8,460 nt of DNA from CAMYJH01 sp041589735. Its GTDB lineage: Bacteria; Pseudomonadota; Gammaproteobacteria; HK1. Location: assembly GCA_041589735.1 (NCBI GenBank), contig JBFHVA010000158.1, forward strand, positions 1-8,460. Reading direction: 5' to 3'. Shown here piece by piece: positions 1-6,452 of the stretch. A program made the position numbers and the translations under genes. Numbering within the stretch: position 1 is the first letter of the stretch; every line of letters starts with the position of its first letter. Below the pieces are notes generated by a model. It did not search any database and had not been told where the DNA came from. It was given only the letters and a program-made list of their open reading frames with translations.

Positions 1-1
1 C

Positions 2-901
2 AGCGGCGACACCGTGAGCCGCGTCTACGTGGAAGAAGCCTGCGACGCCAACCGGGAACTCTACGTGGGCATGATCGTCGATCGCGCAAGCGCCAGGGTC
101 ACTCTAATTTATTCAAGCGAAGGCGGCACCGACATTGAAGTACAAGTGGCCAAGAATCCAGAGAAGGTTGAGCGAGTTGCCATCGACCCCGAAGAGGGAC
201 TTTCGTCCTCCGACGCGCGGCAGGTGGCGGCAAAGCTCGGGCTCGAGGGCATCGCGGCTGACGCTCTGGAGCGTGTACTGCTCGGCGTTTACGAAGCCTT
301 TATCGATCTCGACGCCTCGCTGGTAGAGCTCAATCCCTTGGGCGTCACCCGGGACCATAAGCTGCTGGCGCTCGACGCGAAAATGAGCTTCGACGACAAC
401 GCGCTATTCCGCCACAAGCAGATCACCGATCTTCGGGACCGTGAGGATGCCGGCAGGCTGGAACGTGCGCGGCACGGGTTCAACTATATCAAGCTGGACG
501 GAAACATCGGCTGCCTGGTTAACGGAGCAGGTCTCGCTATGGCCACCATGGATATGGTCAAGGCCAGCGGGGGCAAGCCCGCGAACTTTCTTGACGTGCC
601 ACCGGTGGCGACCCGTGAGCAAATCTCCGAAGCCTTCAAGCTGATCCTCTCTGATTCCGACGTTGCCGCCGTTCTGGTCAACGTTATCGGTGGCGGCATC
701 ACCCGCTGCGATGCGGTGGCAGACGGAATTGCGTCCGCCTACCAGGCCATCAGCCGGCGTGTGCCTCTGGTGGTGCGATTCGAGGGCACCAATCGGGATC
801 TGGGAAAGAAGACGCTACGCGACACCGGCGTGGATTTTATTCCCGCCGACACCCTGGTGGACGCCGCCAACAAGGTGGTTCGCGCCGCGGGAGGCCGCTG
901 A
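2..901 (+). CDS. mtkA: Malate-CoA ligase (malate thiokinase) beta/large subunit, 5'-truncated by window edge
   Basis: This is the ATP-grasp beta subunit of a succinyl-CoA-synthetase-type ligase. With MtkB it would convert malate, CoA and ATP to malyl-CoA in the serine cycle. The frame is open back to base 2, and the residues before the GTG at 14 (SGDT, then VSRVYVEEA) fit the family, so the gene starts off the window. About 299 residues are visible; the family is usually near 390, so roughly 90-95 are missing. Visible landmarks are the ELNPLG metal-site segment (Glu codon 326-328), LDAKMSFDDNALFR near 377-410, the DGNIGCLVNGAGLAMATMDM block, and VVRFEGTNRDLGKK near the C-terminus. The LDAKMSFDDNALFR stretch resembles MtkA more than SucC, and the neighbouring formate dehydrogenase supports malate over succinate. 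Two loops differ from the usual family form: PPVA replaces GGGA at 599-610, and GGGIT at 689-703 is one residue longer than the usual GGIV. Succinyl-CoA synthetase remains the alternative. Confidence 0.85.
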   Translation, partial: SGDTVSRVYVEEACDANRELYVGMIVDRASARVTLIYSSEGGTDIEVQVAKNPEKVERVAIDPEEGLSSSDARQVAAKLGLEGIAADALERVLLGVYEAFIDLDASLVELNPLGVTRDHKLLALDAKMSFDDNALFRHKQITDLRDREDAGRLERARHGFNYIKLDGNIGCLVNGAGLAMATMDMVKASGGKPANFLDVPPVATREQISEAFKLILSDSDVAAVLVNVIGGGITRCDAVADGIASAYQAISRRVPLVVRFEGTNRDLGKKTLRDTGVDFIPADTLVDAANKVVRAAGGR

Positions 902-1773
902 TGGCTATCCTCGTCAACGCAGAGACCAAAGTGATTTGCCAGGGAATCACCGGTGCCCAGGGCACCTTCCACTGCGAGCGATCGATCGCCTACGGCACTC
1001 GGATGGTAGCGGGGGTCACCCCGGGCAAAGGCGGCACCAAGCACCTCTATCTGCCGGTATTCGACCGCGTGTCGGAAGCTGTCGAGGCAACCGGCGCGAA
1101 TGCCACCGTCATCTTCGTGCCGCCGGCCCATGCTGCCGAGGCAATCATTGAGGCCATCAACGCCGATGTGGAGCTCATCGTTTGCATTACCGAAGGGATC
1201 CCGGTGCTCGACATGGTGCGGGTGCGCCGCGCGCTGGAAAATTCCGAGTCCAGGCTCGTCGGGCCAAACTCACCTGGGATCATCACCCCGGGAGAATGCA
1301 GGATCGGCATCATGCCGGGGCTCATTCACCGTCGCGGGAAGGTGGGAATCGTCTCGCGCTCCGGCACCCTCACTTACGAAGCCGTTGCGCAGACCAGCAC
1401 GGTCGGACTCGGGCAGTCTACCGTCATCGGTATTGGGGGCGATCCCGTCGTCGGAATGTCCTATATCGATTGCCTGAAATTGTTTCTTGCCGACGACGAG
1501 ACCGAGTGCGTACTTCTCATCGGCGAGATCGGCGGTACCGCCGAGGAGGCGGCAGCAGAGTACCTGCGCGCTGAGAAACCTAAAAAGCCCGTCGTCGGTT
1601 TTATCGCAGGAGTGACCGCACCGCCCGGAAGGCGCATGGGTCACGCCGGCGCAATCATTTCCGGCGGCAGTGGCGGCGCGGAGGAAAAAATCGAGGCGTT
1701 CAAGCGGGCGGGCGTAAAAGTTCCGGAGTCGCCTGCGGTTATCGGCGCTACGGTGGCCGCGGCGCTCAAATAG
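901..1773 (+). CDS. mtkB: Malate-CoA ligase alpha/small subunit
   Basis: A complete 290-residue alpha subunit of the SucD/MtkB family, which binds CoA and carries the phosphohistidine. The N-terminal CoA-binding Rossmann domain shows GITGAQGTFH near residues 15-24 and GVTPGKGGT near 39-47. The LVGPNSPGIITPGE segment typical of SucD follows. The phosphohistidine is His248, in the motif MGHAGAIISGG, and the partner glutamate is Glu209, in LIGEIGG; both are intact, so the enzyme should be active. The ATG shares its A with the TGA of mtkA (TGATG), which implies translational coupling, and GGGAGG at 889-894 lies six bases upstream. Length matches the family (about 290-300). The alternative is succinyl-CoA synthetase alpha. 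Malate is preferred from the serine-cycle and formate context rather than from a substrate-specific residue that I can point to with certainty. Confidence 0.87.
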   Translation: MAILVNAETKVICQGITGAQGTFHCERSIAYGTRMVAGVTPGKGGTKHLYLPVFDRVSEAVEATGANATVIFVPPAHAAEAIIEAINADVELIVCITEGIPVLDMVRVRRALENSESRLVGPNSPGIITPGECRIGIMPGLIHRRGKVGIVSRSGTLTYEAVAQTSTVGLGQSTVIGIGGDPVVGMSYIDCLKLFLADDETECVLLIGEIGGTAEEAAAEYLRAEKPKKPVVGFIAGVTAPPGRRMGHAGAIISGGSGGAEEKIEAFKRAGVKVPESPAVIGATVAAALK

Positions 1774-1779
1774 GTAACG

Positions 1780-1809
1780 GGCGTTCGGGCTCGGCCAAAC
1801 GCCTTTGTT
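1780..1809 (+). terminator. Terminator-like hairpin between mtkB and fdhB
   Basis: Six bases after the mtkB stop, GGCGTT (1780-1785) can pair with AACGCC (1798-1803) across a 12-base loop that allows two further G-C pairs. A short T-rich run, TTTGTT (1804-1809), follows at once. This has the shape of a weak Rho-independent terminator or attenuator. The stem is only six perfect pairs and the T-run is interrupted, so partial readthrough into fdhB is likely if it works at all. Confidence 0.4.
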
Positions 1810-1849
1810 CCTGATTCTCCAACACGACGGGTTCAGTCCAGATCCTCAA

Positions 1850-1855
1850 AGGAAG
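1850..1855 (+). promoter_or_regulatory. Ribosome binding site that bears on the fdhB start
   Basis: AGGAAG lies one base before the ATG at 1857 but seven bases before the in-frame ATG at 1863. Normal Shine-Dalgarno spacing therefore favours the second ATG. The two choices differ by only two residues (Met-Pro). Confidence 0.5.
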
Positions 1856-1856
1856 A

Positions 1857-3566
1857 ATGCCGATGTCCGGCAGTCAAAAAGAACTTAAGAAACGGCGCCA
1901 CCCCGGATCGGGAAAACGGCGTGGACGGACAAAGACCAAGGGACGCCAGGTCGACGCCGACGCTTTGGATCAGGTCCGAAATCTGTTAGGGGAACGTCCC
2001 CGTCAGCGAGACCTGCTGATCGAGTATTTGCACCTCATACAGGATGCGCATCACTGCCTGTCCGCAGAGCATCTTGCGGCTCTGGCGGAAGAAATGCGCA
2101 TCCCGATGGCCGAGATCTACGAGACCGCAACCTTTTATGCTCATTTCGACGTCTTGAAGGAAGGCGAAGCTCCGCCCCCGGCGGTCACCGTCCGGGTTTG
2201 CGACAGCATTACCTGCGAGATGATGGGCGCGAAATCGCTGCTTGACTCGCTGGCGAAGAAAGCCGGTAAAAGTTTTCGCGTGGTACGCGCACCGTGCATG
2301 GGTCGATGCGACACTGCGCCGGTGGCCGAGGTGGGTCATTATCATGTGGATAACGCAACCGTCGACATCGTCACCAAAGCTGTCAAGGCTGGGCACCTGC
2401 ATCCCGAGATGCCCAAATATCGGAATTTCGAAGCGTACGTGGCGGATAAGGGCTACGCTTTGCTGCGATCCTGTCTCGCCGGCGAGCGGGAATTCGAAAC
2501 CATCGCCAAGACCCTCGACGACGCCGGCCTGAGAGGACTGGGGGGCGCAGGATTTCCTACCGGGCGAAAATGGCGCATCGTCCGCGATTATCCTGCGCCG
2601 CGGCTGATGGCGGTCAACGCCGATGAGGGTGAGCCCGGCACCTTCAAAGATCGGTATTACCTGGAGCGGGATCCGCACCGTTTTCTCGAAGGCGCGCTGA
2701 TCGCCGCGTGGGCGGTGGAAGCGAAAGCCGTTTACATCTATCTACGCGACGAGTATCCGGCCATACGCGGGCTCCTGCTGCAAGAGATCCCGAAGGTCGA
2801 AGCCGCGGACCTCACCGGCCACACGAAAATTATTCTTCGTCGTGGCGCCGGAGCGTATATCTGTGGCGAAGAGTCCTCGATGATCGAGTCCATCGAGGGA
2901 AAGCGTGGGCTGCCTCGGCACCGGCCTCCCTACGTGGCTGAAGTCGGCGTCTTCGGCCGGCCGACGCTGGTGCAAAACGTCGAGACCCTTTACTGGGTGC
3001 GCGATATCGTGGAGAAGGGTGCGACGTGGTTTGCCGGCCACGGCCGGAACGGCGGTAAAGGGCTTCGCAGCTATTCGGTATCCGGACGGGTCAAGGAGCC
3101 GGGGGTCAAGCTGGCGCCGGCCGGGATCAGCGTCAAGGAGCTGATTGACGAATTTTGCGGAGGAATGGCTGACGGTCACACCTTCAAGGGGTATTTGCCA
3201 GGTGGCGCGTCCGGCGGAATTCTGCCTGCCAGCATGGGCGATCTTCCTCTCGAATTCGGGGCGCTGGAAAAACACGGCTGTTTTGTCGGCTCCCACGCGG
3301 TGGTCATATTGAGCGATAAGGATAGCGCCAAAGACGCGGCGTTGAACCTGATGCGCTTTTTTGAAGACGAAAGCTGCGGGCAGTGCACCCCGTGCCGGGT
3401 TGGCACCGAAAAGGCGGTAAAGCTCATGCTGAAACCAAAATGGGACGAGCCCGTGCTGCAGGAACTCGGTCGCGCCATGACCGATGCCTCCATTTGTGGC
3501 CTGGGCCAGGCTGCGCCCAATCCGCTAATGTCTGTAATGAAGTATTTTCGCGAGGACATCTCATGA
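1857..3566 (+). CDS. fdhB: NAD-dependent formate dehydrogenase, beta subunit (fused NuoE-NuoF-like diaphorase)
   Basis: This subunit takes electrons from FdhA and reduces NAD+ in the cytoplasm. It is a single-chain fusion of 569 residues, close to the length I recall for M. extorquens Fdh1B. Residues 1-32 form a very basic tail rich in Lys and Arg. The NuoE-like thioredoxin-fold domain (about 35-175) holds a [2Fe-2S] site of Cys115, Cys120, Cys147 and Cys151 (CX4C and CX3C). The NuoF-like domain (about 190-565) has the FMN-binding RGLGGAGFPTGRKW stretch from 226, NADEGEPGTFKDR from 254, GAYICGEES around Cys336, and a [4Fe-4S] site of Cys507, Cys510, Cys513 and Cys547. The start is either 1857 or 1863; residues are numbered from 1857. 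It overlaps fdhA by four bases (ATGA), so the two subunits should be translationally coupled. Complex I NuoE/NuoF is less likely because the domains are fused and the next gene is a formate dehydrogenase catalytic subunit. Confidence 0.93.
   Translation: MPMSGSQKELKKRRHPGSGKRRGRTKTKGRQVDADALDQVRNLLGERPRQRDLLIEYLHLIQDAHHCLSAEHLAALAEEMRIPMAEIYETATFYAHFDVLKEGEAPPPAVTVRVCDSITCEMMGAKSLLDSLAKKAGKSFRVVRAPCMGRCDTAPVAEVGHYHVDNATVDIVTKAVKAGHLHPEMPKYRNFEAYVADKGYALLRSCLAGEREFETIAKTLDDAGLRGLGGAGFPTGRKWRIVRDYPAPRLMAVNADEGEPGTFKDRYYLERDPHRFLEGALIAAWAVEAKAVYIYLRDEYPAIRGLLLQEIPKVEAADLTGHTKIILRRGAGAYICGEESSMIESIEGKRGLPRHRPPYVAEVGVFGRPTLVQNVETLYWVRDIVEKGATWFAGHGRNGGKGLRSYSVSGRVKEPGVKLAPAGISVKELIDEFCGGMADGHTFKGYLPGGASGGILPASMGDLPLEFGALEKHGCFVGSHAVVILSDKDSAKDAALNLMRFFEDESCGQCTPCRVGTEKAVKLMLKPKWDEPVLQELGRAMTDASICGLGQAAPNPLMSVMKYFREDIS
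3552..3556 (+). promoter_or_regulatory. Ribosome binding site that fixes the fdhA start
   Basis: GAGGA sits inside the last codons of fdhB, six bases before the ATG at 3563. It supports that ATG over an in-frame ATG 180 bases upstream (3383). The 60 extra residues from the upstream start would only be fdhB read in another frame, and they have no family match. Confidence 0.7.
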
Positions 3567-6322
3567 GCGAGAAAATCCGTTTCACCCTCGACGGATTCGA
3601 GGTGGAGGCAAAGCCAGGCGAGACTATCTGGCAGGTTGCGTTTCGAAACGGAATTCGCATTCCGCATCTTTGCTACTCACCGGAGCCTGGCTATCGTGCC
3701 GACGGCAACTGCCGCGCGTGCATGGTCGAAGTGGAAGGGGAGCGTGTCCTCGCTGCCTCATGCATTCGAAAGCCGACACAAGGGATGAAGGTGCGCACCG
3801 ACAGTGAGCGCGCCGAATTATCCCGCAAGATGGTGATGGAGCTCCTGGTGGCGGACCAGCCGGCCCGCGATGTGGCCCACGAGCATGACTCCAAGCTGTG
3901 GCAGTGGGCGGAGTCGATGTCGGTCAACGACAGTCGTTTTCCCAAACGCGAGCTACCATCTCCGGACCCGAGCCACCCGGCAATGCGCGTGAACCTGGAC
4001 GCGTGTATTCACTGCAACTTATGTGTTCGTGCCTGTCGCGAAGTACAGGTCAACGACGTCATCGGAATGGCGTATCGGGGTATCGGCTCCAAAATCGTCT
4101 TCGACTTCGATGATCCTATGGGAGACAGCACCTGCGTTGCCTGCGGCGAGTGCGTGCAGGCCTGTCCCACCGGTGCGCTGATGGAGGCAACGCTGGTGGA
4201 CGAACAAGGCGTCGACAGACGACTCGAGGTCGATGAAGTCGAGAGCGTGTGTCCTTACTGCGGCGTTGGCTGTCAGATCGCATATCAGGTCAAGGGGAAC
4301 GAGATTGTCGCGGTGCAGGGTCGCGACGGACCTGCGAACCACAACCGACTTTGTGTCAAAGGCCGGTTCGGATTTGATTACGTCAAGCATCCGCACCGGC
4401 TCAAGACGCCGCTGATCCGCCGGGACAACGCGGGCAAAGACGCCGATTGTGAGGTGGATCCCGCCAATCCCATGACTCACTTCCGTGAGGCGACCTGGGA
4501 GGAGGCTCTGGATCGCGCTGCCGAAGGACTGAGGCGGATCCGCGACCGTGATGGATCCAAAGCGCTCGCCGGTTTCGGCTCCGCCAAGGGATCCAACGAG
4601 GAGGCCTACCTGGTTCAGAAGCTGGTGCGCACCGGATTCGGTACCAACAATGTCGATCACTGCACCCGACTGTGTCACGCATCCTCAGTCGCCGCGCTGC
4701 TCGAGGGTATCGGATCGGGCGCCGTGACCGCGCCGTTCACCGCCTGCGCGGACTCCGATGTCATCATTGTTATCGGCGCCAATCCCACAGAGAATCATCC
4801 TGTTGCCGCGACCTTTTTCAAGCAGGCGGCGAAGCGCGCCACCCTCGTGGTCATGGATCCGCGCGGCCAGGCGCTGCGGAAATACGCCACCCACATGCTG
4901 CAGTTCAAGCCAGGCACGGATGTGGCGTTGTTGAATGCCATGCTCCACGTGATCGTCACCGAAGAGCTTTACGACCGGCAGTACGTGGAAGCGCAAACCG
5001 AAGGTTTCGAAAACCTGAAGCGCCACATCAAAGACTTCACTCCCGAAGAGATGGAAAAGATTTGCGGAATCGATGCTCAAACGATCCGCCGCGTGGCGCG
5101 TACCTACGCCAAAGCGGAGCGCGCAATCATTTTCTGGGGCATGGGTATATCCCAGCACGTGCACGGCACCGACAATGCCCGCTGCCTGATCGCCCTATCG
5201 CTGATCACCGGTCAGGTGGGCCGGCCGGGAACGGGCCTGCATCCGCTTCGCGGTCAGAACAACGTGCAGGGCGCTTCCGACGCCGGCCTCATTCCCATGG
5301 TTTTTCCGGACTACCAGTCGGTGGAAGTGGAAGACATACGAAAGAAGTTCGAGGATGTTTGGGGTACGCAGCTTGATCCGCAGAAAGGCCTTACCGTTGT
5401 TGAAATCATGGATGCGGTGCATGACGACGTGATCAAGGGCATGTACATCATGGGAGAGAACCCAGCCATGTCCGATCCCGACGTGCAGCATGCCCGCGAG
5501 GGTCTGGCCAAGCTGGAACACTTGGTGGTGCAGGATATTTTCCTGACCGAGACCGCGTTCCACGCCGACGTGGTGCTTCCGGCCTCCGCCTGGCCTGAAA
5601 AGGACGGCACCGTGACCAATACCAACCGGCAGGTTCAGATGGGACGAGCCGCGTTAAAGATGCCGGGCGATGCGCGGCAGGATTGGTGGATCATTCAGGA
5701 GATCGCCAATCGCGTCGGCCTGAAATGGAATTACTCGGGTCCTGCCGACGTATTCGCAGAAATGAAGCAGGTGATGCCGTCCCTGGACAACATCACCTGG
5801 GACCGCCTGCTCAAGGAAAACTCGGTCACCTACCCCTGCGACGCTCCGGATAAACCCGGCAACGACATCGTCTTCGGCGAGGGCTTCCCCACGCCGGACG
5901 GCCGCGGAAAGCTCGTTCCCGCGAGCATCATTCCGCCGGATGAGCAGCCCGACGACCAGTTCCCGATGGTGCTGACCACCGGACGTCAGCTGGAGCACTG
6001 GCACACCGGCGCCATCACCCGGCGGGCCAGCGTGCTCGACACTCTGGAGCCCGAAGCGGTGGCAAGCCTCTGTTTCCGCGAATTGAAGCGTCTGGGATTG
6101 AGCCCGGGGAGCCTGATACGGGTGTCCACCCGCCGCGGAGTCATCGAGCTCAAGTGCCGCATCGACAATGCGGTACCCGAAGGCATGGTATTCATTCCCT
6201 TTTGCTACGCCGAGGCCGCCGCCAACGTGCTGACCAATCCGGCGCTGGATCCGCTGGGCAAGATCCCGGAGTTCAAATTCTGCGCCGCGCGCGTCGAGCC
6301 TGCCGAAGCCAGGGCTGCCTGA
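3563..6322 (+). CDS. fdhA: NAD-dependent formate dehydrogenase, alpha (catalytic, W/Mo-bis-MGD) subunit
   Basis: The catalytic subunit (919 residues) oxidises formate to CO2 at a tungsten or molybdenum bis-MGD centre. Domains in order: a NuoG-like [2Fe-2S] domain with Cys37, Cys50, Cys53 and Cys67; two ferredoxin-type [4Fe-4S] sites, Cys148/151/154/158 and Cys191/194/197/201; the bis-MGD-associated [4Fe-4S] site, Cys230/233/237 and Cys264; the molybdopterin oxidoreductase body (about 285-700); and a C-terminal dinucleotide-binding domain beginning near Met802 (VLTTGRQLEHWHTG). The metal ligand is Cys371 followed by His372 in TRLCHASS, so this is a Cys enzyme, not a selenocysteine one. The substrate arginine should be Arg563 in LRGQNNVQG. 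No twin-arginine signal is present, which fits a cytoplasmic NAD-linked enzyme. The sequence reads very like M. extorquens Fdh1A, a tungsten enzyme, but metal choice cannot be read from the sequence. There is no cysteine between Cys67 and Cys148, so a NuoG-type His-Cys3 cluster is absent. The start at 3563 is set by overlap with fdhB and by GAGGA. Confidence 0.95.
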   Translation: MSEKIRFTLDGFEVEAKPGETIWQVAFRNGIRIPHLCYSPEPGYRADGNCRACMVEVEGERVLAASCIRKPTQGMKVRTDSERAELSRKMVMELLVADQPARDVAHEHDSKLWQWAESMSVNDSRFPKRELPSPDPSHPAMRVNLDACIHCNLCVRACREVQVNDVIGMAYRGIGSKIVFDFDDPMGDSTCVACGECVQACPTGALMEATLVDEQGVDRRLEVDEVESVCPYCGVGCQIAYQVKGNEIVAVQGRDGPANHNRLCVKGRFGFDYVKHPHRLKTPLIRRDNAGKDADCEVDPANPMTHFREATWEEALDRAAEGLRRIRDRDGSKALAGFGSAKGSNEEAYLVQKLVRTGFGTNNVDHCTRLCHASSVAALLEGIGSGAVTAPFTACADSDVIIVIGANPTENHPVAATFFKQAAKRATLVVMDPRGQALRKYATHMLQFKPGTDVALLNAMLHVIVTEELYDRQYVEAQTEGFENLKRHIKDFTPEEMEKICGIDAQTIRRVARTYAKAERAIIFWGMGISQHVHGTDNARCLIALSLITGQVGRPGTGLHPLRGQNNVQGASDAGLIPMVFPDYQSVEVEDIRKKFEDVWGTQLDPQKGLTVVEIMDAVHDDVIKGMYIMGENPAMSDPDVQHAREGLAKLEHLVVQDIFLTETAFHADVVLPASAWPEKDGTVTNTNRQVQMGRAALKMPGDARQDWWIIQEIANRVGLKWNYSGPADVFAEMKQVMPSLDNITWDRLLKENSVTYPCDAPDKPGNDIVFGEGFPTPDGRGKLVPASIIPPDEQPDDQFPMVLTTGRQLEHWHTGAITRRASVLDTLEPEAVASLCFRELKRLGLSPGSLIRVSTRRGVIELKCRIDNAVPEGMVFIPFCYAEAAANVLTNPALDPLGKIPEFKFCAARVEPAEARAA

Positions 6323-6375
6323 CTGCGGCCTCAAAAATCCCGGTAAAGGTGGAAATCCGGTTGGCCTGTGTCGCC

Positions 6376-6392
6376 GCTGCGCATATGGCAGC
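6376..6392 (+). other. Small hairpin downstream of fdhA
   Basis: GCTGC (6376-6380) pairs with GCAGC (6388-6392) around a seven-base loop, GCATATG, and CTTTCC follows. It is 54 bases past the fdhA stop. The stem has only five pairs and there is no real T-tract, so it is at best a weak transcript end or pause site. Confidence 0.2.
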
Positions 6393-6393
6393 C

Positions 6394-6421
6394 TTTCCAG
6401 CCATCCTGACTCGGGTAAAAT
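6394..6421 (+). promoter_or_regulatory. Possible sigma-70-type promoter for the matB-like gene
   Basis: TTTCCA (6394-6399, four of six bases matching TTGACA) and TAAAAT (6416-6421, five of six matching TATAAT) are separated by 16 bases and end 31 bases before the ATG of the acyl-CoA synthetase. The 130-base gap after fdhA would leave room for separate transcription. Such matches occur by chance, so this is only a candidate. Nothing else in the gap (6323-6452) looks like a gene. Confidence 0.27.
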
Positions 6422-6452
6422 TCGCGCTCAAATTCATGTCGTTGTCGCCGAG

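Noticed and set aside
14..901. GTG at 14 as the start of mtkA
   Set aside because: The frame is open upstream and the preceding residues still fit the family. The remaining protein would lack about a quarter of the ATP-grasp fold, so the gene is cut by the window edge.
3383..3562. N-terminal extension of FdhA by 60 residues from the ATG at 3383
   Set aside because: It overlaps the conserved C-terminal [4Fe-4S] region of FdhB in another frame and has no family character. The ATG at 3563 has a good ribosome site and gives a normal N-terminus.
4673..4675. Selenocysteine at the FdhA active site
   Set aside because: The codon is TGT (Cys), not TGA, and the frame is continuous.
1857..6322. Fragments of respiratory complex I (NuoE, NuoF, NuoG)
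   Set aside because: NuoE and NuoF are fused, no other nuo genes are present, and the large subunit has an intact bis-MGD site with the Cys-His and Arg residues of formate dehydrogenase.
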